Below are positions 12,901 to 17,985 of a DNA stretch of 17,985 nt, piece after piece; position 1 is the stretch's first letter, and every line of letters begins with the position of its first letter. The stretch covers positions 1 to 17,985 of the forward strand of contig DBFWPL010000024.1 in assembly GCA_048463395.1 (NCBI GenBank), written 5' to 3'. The position numbers and the translations under genes were made by a program. Under the pieces are notes generated by a model. The model did no database searches, was not told the origin of the DNA, and saw only the letters and a list, made by a program, of their open reading frames with translations. This DNA is from JAGAJR01 sp048463395. GTDB taxonomy: Bacteria > Pseudomonadota > Alphaproteobacteria > RF32 > CAG-239.

Positions 12901-13411
12901 TGGCAATAACGGAAAGAACCAGAGCAATTACCTGATTTTTAGTCAATGCGGACATTGTTTCTGAAATGGAGAGCATACAGCCTGATAAAATAAAGCTGGC
13001 AAAGTAACTTACAGCGATTACCGAGTTGTCGGGGGTGCCGAGCAGGTTGACCGTCAGCCAGAAAGGAAATGTCAGCAGTAAGGCTAAAGCACAAAATCCC
13101 CACGCCGCGAAGAATTTTCCCCAGACCAAAGCGGAGGCGGAAACCGGCATGGTCATGATTTGCACAATGGTTTTGCTGCGAAATTCTTCGGCCCATAACC
13201 GCATGGATATTCCGGGGATGAACAACAGATAAATCCATGGCTGGAAGGCAAACATTGAAGATAGGTCAGCATTGCCTCGTTCAAAGAAAGCTCCGAAGTA
13301 AACGGCAAAAGATCCGTTGAGGAGAAGAAAAGCTATCAGATAGACATAGGCTAACGGAGATATGAAATATCTTTTCAGTTCATTTTTTGCGACAATCCAT
13401 AGATTATTCAT
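9953..13411 (-). CDS. Giant fusion: ABC-2 permease, GldG-like and DUF4340-like domains
   Basis: A 1152-aa inner-membrane protein. Residues 1-240 are an ABC-2 permease (GldF-like) with six membrane segments starting at about 16-43 and ending at about 219-240. Segment 258-279 begins a GldG/ABC_transp_aux-like part, with a large extracytoplasmic domain (to about 715), a charged coiled coil (about 718-800) and a closing membrane helix (about 822-840). Another helix (about 851-872) starts a C-terminal DUF4340-like domain to the end. These parts are usually two or three separate genes; here the frame is uninterrupted. It overlaps the ATPase gene by 8 nt. In gliding Bacteroidetes GldFG accompany GldA; in other bacteria the equivalents have no assigned substrate. 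Domain names for the last third are by resemblance. Confidence 0.87.
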   Translation of the reverse strand: MNNLWIVAKNELKRYFISPLAYVYLIAFLLLNGSFAVYFGAFFERGNADLSSMFAFQPWIYLLFIPGISMRLWAEEFRSKTIVQIMTMPVSASALVWGKFFAAWGFCALALLLTFPFWLTVNLLGTPDNSVIAVSYFASFILSGCMLSISETMSALTKNQVIALVLSVIANLIFFFSGIEYVLSVFRMLAPLSVVDMIASFSFLTHFNTLSQGLLELRDIIFFSSVIILFNFTTVLIVSFKTSGTSDWLKSTSRNYYIMAFVCLLISFAGINLIANSRFRSIQYDFTEEKLFTLTSTTENILKNLKEPVIAKLYYSPILGQRNPEIRLMFDKVRLLLKHYADLSGGNFSFRIYNPQPLDKIEDQAIVAGLQPFPLVDLNQNGFFGLTLSDEADNKQIIPFFSLLRQPFLEQDITQKIHLLSKPKKELGIITSLPIFDTAVNDNMITQKWQIIRELEDFYNLNIIKDAADFPEKLDVLMIIHPQNLSSELIEKIKDYSVNGGKALVLLDAAPEAPRIFSPINQELTPSNLEDLENFWNFRFYKEAVVADLDNSITVDASQNYGSNPAFTQDVIQFTAQGNGLNRTEKETGSLQKILFASASPLTVIDAAEAEFIPLVTPSENSSLIPVEAIYNNTNPEILLKNFQADKNPKVIAAKIISRNPARPYELIVVGDTDFLYDSFWTTTENVLDKSYYIPILDNGNFVFNALESLSGETPLNELRGKAALSRKFEDIEKLRKQKLFEFKLKESEIFEKINRAQKGLNEIWNKKDFEGRKNFTSDELAVIGNIRKELDSLRRQLGKIRIDLNDEINHQARKVKLFNIYLIPSLILFGLLFFNIWQNRKKNTSAKIRFNKDLLKLIVSSLIILGVGIYSDNLNNENPVEDYEDKAVFPDLEKHINQIKKISLKSRTGNILLYKEEGEWKLQNLAQLPVYQERVKSFLNTLLDATYYEKKSAKAEYLAKFGLQPQEVEDSPNIRIELLNKDNFPLKAFEIGKFDIDIGRGGRAAYLKFDNQFQIWLVNADFIDLSTDWRDWTYSTIWNLRFGRLEKVNNNTNSDELSKLAGLLLNMQITPLNKQPQNSQLITSLKMNIENNNSVQIDFYRQNDTYYLNYTIQQPVYGKHLQLFSDYVKGNFYKISTDNGEVIKNVFKAFE

Positions 13412-14141
13412 CAGCTGATGCTCCTTGAGTCAGGTTGTGAAAAGCTTCTTCCAAAGAGGCGGCATGGGCCTGTTTCAATATTTGACATAAATTTCCGTCG
13501 GCCATGATTTTTCCCTGATTGATGAGAATGATGCGGTCGCAGATACTTTCCGCTTCATCAAGGAGATGTGTGGAAATGATAATTGTTTTATCCTTTTTCA
13601 TAGATGATATCAGAGCTCTGATGTGTTGTTTCTGGTTCGGATCCAGGCCGTCGGTAGGCTCGTCCAACAAGAGTATGGGAGGGTCGGCGAGAATGCTTTG
13701 AGCGAATCCGACCCGGCGTTGGTAACCCTTGGAGAGGGTTTCATTTTTTTGAGACAAAATATTTTCAATTTTTGCGGTTTGGGCGATTTGGGCAATGAGC
13801 TGTTGTTTTCCTTTGCCTCTGAAGCCGCGAAGTTCAGCCATGTAACTCAGAAAGTCTCGGACGCTTAAGTCAGGATAAGCAGGGGCTCCTTCCGGTAGGT
13901 AACCAATATTTTTTTTGGCAAAAAGGGCGTTGTTTTGAATGTTTTTGTTGAGAATGAAAATCTCTCCGGAAGAGGGTGCCAGATATCCGCTTATCATGTT
14001 CATCAGAGTAGATTTTCCGGCTCCGTTAGGTCCTAAAAGAGCAATAACTTCTCCGCTTTTCGCCGAGAAAGAGCAATTTTCTACTGCGGTGATTTTTCCG
14101 AAATCCTTGGAAAGGTTTTTGATTTGCAGAGTGGCAGTCAT
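13404..14141 (-). CDS. ABC transporter ATPase (GldA/CcmA-like)
   Basis: A 245-aa nucleotide-binding subunit of an ABC-2 exporter. Walker A is GPNGAGKST, the signature is LSKGYQRR, Walker B is ILLLDEPTDGLDP and the switch histidine is in STHLLDEAE. All motifs are intact. ATG 14141 (MTATLQIKNL) has AGGA 9 nt upstream and gives a normal N terminus; an in-frame ATG at 14180 lies inside the preceding methylase gene and adds an atypical leader. The 3' end overlaps the permease fusion by 8 nt, so the two are almost surely partners in one complex. The C terminus ends in the SLEEAFHNLT element common to ABC-2 ATPases. Confidence 0.95.
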   Translation of the reverse strand: MTATLQIKNLSKDFGKITAVENCSFSAKSGEVIALLGPNGAGKSTLMNMISGYLAPSSGEIFILNKNIQNNALFAKKNIGYLPEGAPAYPDLSVRDFLSYMAELRGFRGKGKQQLIAQIAQTAKIENILSQKNETLSKGYQRRVGFAQSILADPPILLLDEPTDGLDPNQKQHIRALISSMKKDKTIIISTHLLDEAESICDRIILINQGKIMADGNLCQILKQAHAASLEEAFHNLTQGASADE

Positions 14142-14160
14142 TCTCGTTTTTCCTATCTGA

Positions 14161-14919
14161 TTATTTTTTGTTAATCTCATACAAGGCGATAGCTGCGGCG
14201 GTGGAAACGTTCAAGCTTTCCACTTTCGGAGAAATCGGCAGTTTGACGGTAATGTCGCAGGCTTCTTCTACTAAACGACGCATTCCTTTGCCCTCACTGC
14301 CCATGATAATAGCGATTTTCCCGTTTTTTTCAACTTTATCAATGGTGTTCTTGGCGTATCCGTCCATGCCGATCGTCCAGAAACCGGCGGTTTTTAATTG
14401 TTGAATTGCCCGAGAGAGGTTGGTTACACGGCACAGCGGCAAATGTTCTATCATGCCGGCGGAAGCTTTTGCCATGGCACCGTTTTCCGTTGGAGAGTTT
14501 TTGTCTTGCATGATAAGAGCCAAGGTGTCAAAAGCGACACAGGAACGAATGATTGCCCCTATGTTTTGCGGATCGGTTACCTGATCCAGAATCAGGACAT
14601 GGCAGTTTTGTTTTTGATCGGCCAAAATGCAGATGTCTTCAAGAGAGTACTCTTCCAGTTCCCCGCAATAAACCGCGAATCCTTGGTGTACGGCGTCTTT
14701 TGAAACTACCCGGTCAATTTCCCGCTTGTCGACGGTGTTTATAAGTCCGGGGTTGATTTTATGTTTGAGGCAATGTTGTTTGACTTCGTCAAAATTATCT
14801 TTGGTACAAAGTATTTTGTTGATTACTCTGTTTGGGTTGGCAATAACGGCTAAAACCGGATGGCGGCCGTATAAAATAACGGATTTTGAGGCAGTGTTGT
14901 TTCTGAATTTTGATGTCAT
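14161..14919 (-). CDS. rlmB: 23S rRNA 2'-O-methyltransferase, RlmB/TrmH (SpoU) family
   Basis: A 252-aa SPOUT methyltransferase that uses SAM to methylate a ribose 2'-hydroxyl; RlmB acts on G2251 of 23S rRNA. The N-terminal substrate-binding domain begins ILYGRHPVLAVIAN. The three SpoU motifs are clear: LDQVTDPQNIGAIIRS, IIMGSEGKGMRRL and LPISPKVESLNVSTAAAIALYE, which build the trefoil knot. RlmB is favoured over TrmH by the N-terminal domain and the length. The gene starts 4 nt after the phosphatase gene ends and lies 19 nt before the ATPase gene. A GGAA stands 9 nt from the start. Confidence 0.94.
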   Translation of the reverse strand: MTSKFRNNTASKSVILYGRHPVLAVIANPNRVINKILCTKDNFDEVKQHCLKHKINPGLINTVDKREIDRVVSKDAVHQGFAVYCGELEEYSLEDICILADQKQNCHVLILDQVTDPQNIGAIIRSCVAFDTLALIMQDKNSPTENGAMAKASAGMIEHLPLCRVTNLSRAIQQLKTAGFWTIGMDGYAKNTIDKVEKNGKIAIIMGSEGKGMRRLVEEACDITVKLPISPKVESLNVSTAAAIALYEINKK

Positions 14920-14923
14920 GTTT

Positions 14924-15562
14924 TTATTTCCAATGTTTTATCAAAGTGATAAATTCGCGAAGATGTTTTATGGTATAATCCGCCGGGCGTCCTTTGTAGG
15001 TTCCTTTTTCATCGAAAATCACGGCAGGGCATTTCCAGACTTGAGCCATGGCAACATCGGCGTCTCCGTCTCCGAGGACAATCATTTCTTCCGGAGGAGG
15101 AGGGGTGTTATCAAACAAATCCATACAGACAGACGGGTGCGGTTTGTCGTGTTCTTTTTCATTGGCTCCGAGTATGCGTTCAAAATATTTGTTCCATCCC
15201 AGTTGTTTTATTTCGCTGTCGAGGTAACGCCGGTTTTTATTGGTGAGGATGTGGCAGGCAATGTTGTTTTGGCGGCAGTACTTCAAAATATCTTCGGCAC
15301 CGTCAAAAGGGGTGAGGTATTTTAAGTGGTTTTCATCAATAAAGTTGTAAAATGCCGTTTTTGCCTGAGCGGCGTTGTCTTCTCCGAAAACGGATCGGAA
15401 AATATTGCGATTGGAAAATTTTCCCGCCAATTCTTTTATTTGTTCGTAGGTCATCTTTTTCATTCCTACGGCTTCAAAAGCAGAATCATAAGCTTTTTTT
15501 ATCAGGGGAATGGTGTCGGCAAGGGTTCCGTCCCAGTCAAATACTACAGATTTAATTTTCAT
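14924..15562 (-). CDS. HAD-superfamily phosphatase, Gph-like
   Basis: A 212-aa cytoplasmic phosphatase of the HAD superfamily, subclass I cap. Motif I is FDWDGTLAD with the nucleophile Asp9 and the acid/base Asp11, motif II is ILTNK, motif III is the lysine in HDKPHP, and motif IV is VLGDGDAD. The helical cap lies between residues about 17 and 85. The closest named group is phosphoglycolate phosphatase, but related enzymes hydrolyse many small phosphates, so the substrate is open. AAGGGG stands 7 nt before the ATG. It is the first gene of the five-gene minus-strand operon, whose promoter should lie in the 80-bp divergent spacer. Confidence 0.92.
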   Translation of the reverse strand: MKIKSVVFDWDGTLADTIPLIKKAYDSAFEAVGMKKMTYEQIKELAGKFSNRNIFRSVFGEDNAAQAKTAFYNFIDENHLKYLTPFDGAEDILKYCRQNNIACHILTNKNRRYLDSEIKQLGWNKYFERILGANEKEHDKPHPSVCMDLFDNTPPPPEEMIVLGDGDADVAMAQVWKCPAVIFDEKGTYKGRPADYTIKHLREFITLIKHWK

Positions 15563-15593
15563 AGAGAAACCCCTTGGTTAAATATATGTTAAG

Positions 15594-15620
15594 AGTTCAG
15601 AACTATCATTTTGAAATGAT
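15594..15620. promoter_or_regulatory. Two adjacent palindromes in the divergent promoter region
   Basis: AGTTCAGAACT (15594-15604, perfect with a central A) is followed at once by ATCATTT-TG-AAATGAT (15605-15620). They lie between the phosphatase operon and the AmgK-MurU gene. No T tracts adjoin them, so they look like operators rather than terminators. The -10/-35 boxes in this spacer are too weak to call. Confidence 0.4.
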
Positions 15621-15643
15621 GATAATTTGTGGATTTATGGTAC

Positions 15644-17350
15644 ATGGAAAACATTAAAAGAGACTTAAAACGCCGTGATTTTGTTGTGAATGTATGCGGT
15701 TTGGATAAGGCGGAAATTCTGCCTTTGGTCGAGGATGCGTCCGCTCGGATTTATTTTAGGGTGAAAAATCCGGACGGTAAGACTTTTGTATTGATGGATG
15801 ATGTCAGCGGTCGTTGCAAGACTTATGAATTTGCGGAATTGGCATCATTTTTGGCCGAAAACGGTGTTCGGGTTCCGGAGGTTTTGTTTAAGGATATTGA
15901 AAACGGTTTTCTTCTTCTTGAAGATTTGGGGGATAATACGTTTACTAAGCTGCTTCCTTATTCCGATGCAAGAGAGCTATATCGGCTCGGAACGGATTTA
16001 ATCAGCAAAGTGGCGGCTATCGGTAAGCGTCCCGCTTGTGTGAAAGACATGAGCAGGGAATTCGTTTTGAAGGATATTTCATTGTTTTCCGAATGGTATT
16101 ATCCTTTTACGACCGGGCATCCTTTATCAGACGAGGCGAATTGTGCGTTTCGGGAAATTGTCAGTGAAGTTATGGAATTGGGTTTCAAAGCTCCTAAATC
16201 CTTAGTGTTGTGGGATTATCACGTGGATAATCTGATGCAGCTTCCGGAAACTAAAGAAGGGGCTGTTATTGACTTTCAGGATGCGTTATGGGGTCCGGTT
16301 CTTTATGATCCGGTAAGTCTGCTGGAAGATGCCCGCAATGAAGTTCCAGAAGATGTTGTTCGGGAGATGAAACAGCGTTTTTATGAAAATCTGGGTAATA
16401 TGTCCCGAGAGGATTTTAATGATGCCTGGGCGTTTTTTTCTCTGCACAGGCATTTGCGAGTGTTGGGGCGTTTTACGACTTTGATGGCTTGCAATCGCAA
16501 AAACAGATATTTGAAATTTATTCCGCATATTTGGGAAATGTTGGAAAAAACCTTGGAATATCCGAAACTCAAAAAGATGAAGCAATGGATGGATAAGTAT
16601 CTTCCCAAAGAGCAGAGAGGGCTTCCAAAACTTAAACCGATTGACAAAGCGTTTATGCTGGCAGCCGGAAGAGGTGTGAGAATGGAACACCTTACCGATA
16701 ATCTTCCCAAGCCGTTAATTGAAGTTAATAACAAAGCTTTGATTGATTATAATTTTGATAAAATAGCGGAATTGAATATTAAAGACGTTGTTGTCAATAT
16801 TTGTTATCAGGGGCATAAAATCCGTAATCATTTGGCTTTGCAGAGAGATTTTAACATTATTTATTCCGAAGAAGAGCAGGCTTTGGAAACCGGCGGCGGT
16901 GTGAAAAAAGCTCTTCCGCTTTTGGGGAAAAACGCTTTCTTTGTCCTTAACAGTGATACGTTTTGGATTGAAGGAGGATATAAATCTGCTTTGTGGAAGA
17001 TGTATGCCGCTTGGGAAGATGACAAATATGATGTTTTGTTGTTGTTGCACCCTCTTGATAAGATCATCGGAGACAGAAGTATCGGCGACTATAAGACGGA
17101 AAACGGGCAAGTCATTCGTAATGCGGAAAAAACAACCGGTTTTCCTTATATGTTTGCCGGAGTGTCCATAATTCATCCGCGGGCGTTTGAAAATTCTCCA
17201 GACGGAAAGTTTTCTCTGCGGGATATTTTTGATACGGCGGCCAGGAAAGGCAGATTAGGCTATGTTGTCAATGAAGGTACGTTATTGCACGTGGGAACGC
17301 CTAATGCTTTGGAATTGGCTGAGAAAAGCATTAAATGTTCCGGTTTTTAA
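15644..17350 (+). CDS. amgK-murU: AmgK-MurU fusion: MurNAc kinase and MurNAc-1-phosphate uridylyltransferase
   Basis: A 568-aa bifunctional enzyme of peptidoglycan recycling. Residues 1 to about 325 are an aminoglycoside-phosphotransferase-like kinase (AmgK) with the catalytic loop LWDYHVDNL (Asp191, Asn196) and the metal site IDFQDA (Asp210); it would phosphorylate the anomeric hydroxyl of MurNAc or GlcNAc. Residues about 333-568 are a sugar-1-phosphate nucleotidyltransferase (MurU) with AAGRGVRM (340-347), PKPL and the metal-binding Asp438 in LNSDTFW; it would make UDP-MurNAc. In Pseudomonas putida these are two adjacent genes. The pathway bypasses de novo UDP-MurNAc synthesis and lowers fosfomycin sensitivity. 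ATG 15644 is preferred; an in-frame GTG at 15629 is possible and neither has a clear ribosome site. Confidence 0.9.
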   Translation: MENIKRDLKRRDFVVNVCGLDKAEILPLVEDASARIYFRVKNPDGKTFVLMDDVSGRCKTYEFAELASFLAENGVRVPEVLFKDIENGFLLLEDLGDNTFTKLLPYSDARELYRLGTDLISKVAAIGKRPACVKDMSREFVLKDISLFSEWYYPFTTGHPLSDEANCAFREIVSEVMELGFKAPKSLVLWDYHVDNLMQLPETKEGAVIDFQDALWGPVLYDPVSLLEDARNEVPEDVVREMKQRFYENLGNMSREDFNDAWAFFSLHRHLRVLGRFTTLMACNRKNRYLKFIPHIWEMLEKTLEYPKLKKMKQWMDKYLPKEQRGLPKLKPIDKAFMLAAGRGVRMEHLTDNLPKPLIEVNNKALIDYNFDKIAELNIKDVVVNICYQGHKIRNHLALQRDFNIIYSEEEQALETGGGVKKALPLLGKNAFFVLNSDTFWIEGGYKSALWKMYAAWEDDKYDVLLLLHPLDKIIGDRSIGDYKTENGQVIRNAEKTTGFPYMFAGVSIIHPRAFENSPDGKFSLRDIFDTAARKGRLGYVVNEGTLLHVGTPNALELAEKSIKCSGF

Positions 17351-17404
17351 AGTTTGTTTTCTTTTTGTTATGGAAAGAATATTCAGGAAACTTGAAAAAA
17401 GGTG

Positions 17405-17434
17405 TTGACAAGAGCTCAAAAATACGATTATTTG
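17405..17434 (+). promoter_or_regulatory. Promoter of the tRNA-Tyr/tRNA-Gly/tuf unit
   Basis: Perfect TTGACA (17405-17410), then TATTTG after 18 bp. The -10 is weak but the -35 and position, some 60 bp upstream of the first tRNA, fit a stable-RNA promoter. Confidence 0.6.
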
Positions 17435-17496
17435 CGTGTTAGTGAATGATAAAAAAAGGATGATAAATCCTGAGCCCTTGTTCTGAAATTTTTCAT

Positions 17497-17582
17497 GGAG
17501 GGGTGGCAGAGCGGTCAAATGCAACGGACTGTAAATCCGTCGACTTTCGTCTACGAAGGTTCAAATCCTTCCCCCTCCACCA
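17497..17582 (+). tRNA. tRNA-Tyr (anticodon GTA)
   Basis: An 86-nt class II tRNA including encoded CCA. Acceptor stem GGAGGGG/CCCCTCC, anticodon arm ACGGA-CTGTAAA-TCCGT with GTA at 17531-17533, a long variable arm, and T arm GAAGG-TTCAAAT-CCTTC. It stands directly before tRNA-Gly and tuf. Confidence 0.97.
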
Positions 17583-17622
17583 TTTTTCAAGCAGGGTTTG
17601 CTCTCGTAAAGAGGCTGTTTAA

Positions 17623-17696
17623 GCGGGTGTAGCTCAATGGTAGAGCAGAAGCCTTCCAAGCTTATGACGGGGGTTCGATTCCCCTCACCCGCTCCA
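17623..17696 (+). tRNA. tRNA-Gly (anticodon TCC)
   Basis: A 74-nt tRNA with encoded CCA. Acceptor GCGGGTG/CACCCGC, D arm GCTC/GAGC, anticodon loop CTTCCAA with TCC at 17655-17657, T arm GGGGG-TTCGATT-CCCCT. The outermost pair of the anticodon stem is G-A, a mismatch. Confidence 0.96.
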
Positions 17697-17749
17697 AATT
17701 TCCCCGCTTTATGAGAATCGTCTTAACAACTTAAATTAGGATTTTTACA

Positions 17750-17985
17750 ATGGCAAAAGAGAAATTTGAGCGCAACAAGCCTCACTGCAACATAGGAACG
17801 ATAGGTCACGTAGACCACGGGAAGACAACATTAACGGCAGCCATAACGAAAGTATTGGCAGAAGAAGGCGGAGCCAGCTTCACAGCATATGATCAAATAG
17901 ATAAAGCCCCGGAAGAGAAAGCCCGCGGTATTACCATTTCGACCTCACACGTAGAATATGAGACGCCGAGCCGCCACTATGCTCA
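17750..17985 (+). CDS. tuf: Elongation factor Tu, 5' part only
   Basis: The first 78 codons of EF-Tu, the GTPase that brings aminoacyl-tRNA to the ribosome; the rest lies beyond the window. Visible are the start MAKEKFERNKPHCNIGTIGH, the G1 loop GHVDHGKT, and the G2 region RGITIS followed by HVEYETPSRHYA. AGGA lies 8 nt before ATG 17750. It follows tRNA-Gly by 53 bp, the tRNA-tuf order usual in many proteobacteria. Codon use is unlike the other genes: isoleucine is ATA in four of six cases and valine is GTA in all three. Confidence 0.98.
   Translation, partial: MAKEKFERNKPHCNIGTIGHVDHGKTTLTAAITKVLAEEGGASFTAYDQIDKAPEEKARGITISTSHVEYETPSRHYA

Noticed and set aside
14142..14180. Upstream in-frame start for the ABC ATPase
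   Set aside because: The extension lies within the rlmB 3' end, lacks a suitable ribosome site and adds residues not typical of ABC ATPases; ATG 14141 is better.
17282..17524. 80-codon minus-strand frame overlapping the tRNA-Tyr 5' end
   Set aside because: It runs antisense to the end of amgK-murU, the promoter and the tRNA, with no ribosome site.

Overview
The window looks like a chromosomal segment of an AT-rich Gram-negative bacterium, most likely an alphaproteobacterium of the host- or gut-associated uncultured kind. The reasons are a type II tRNA-Tyr and a tRNA-Gly(TCC) directly upstream of tuf, an AmgK/MurU cell-wall recycling enzyme, a membrane pyrophosphatase, two lipoproteins with clear lipoboxes, and good Shine-Dalgarno sites on most genes. 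The lineage is an inference from gene content; no 16S gene is present.

Layout. 1-302 is a 151-bp tandem duplication, each copy ending in an intrinsic terminator. 415-1625 carries a 54-aa membrane peptide and an HSL-type esterase on the plus strand. 1682-3677 is minus strand: a regulator made of two ArsR-like winged helices, a glutaredoxin-like lipoprotein, an unrecognised 190-aa helical protein and a 77-aa acidic protein. A ROK sugar kinase (plus) and a small lipoprotein (minus) converge on a shared terminator at 4715-4740. hppA (5239-7671) encodes a signal-peptide-bearing membrane pyrophosphatase.

7672-9042 is 1.37 kb without a convincing protein gene but dense in RNA-like structure: a large hairpin, a 153/152-bp tandem repeat with internal terminators, a pair of similar folded motifs, a promoter-terminator pair that looks like a free-standing small RNA gene, and four plus-strand terminator-like hairpins in a row. 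This is the most interesting region for undescribed biology.

9043-15562 is one tightly packed minus-strand operon transcribed in the order HAD phosphatase, RlmB-type rRNA methylase, ABC ATPase, a 1152-aa fusion (ABC-2 permease + GldG-like + DUF4340-like), and a FieF-type cation exporter. Gaps are 4 and 19 nt, followed by overlaps of 8 and 23 nt. The ATPase and fusion protein should form one transporter of unknown substrate. Divergently, 15644-17350 encodes a fused AmgK-MurU enzyme that would convert recycled MurNAc to UDP-MurNAc. The window ends with a TTGACA promoter, tRNA-Tyr, tRNA-Gly and the first 78 codons of tuf.
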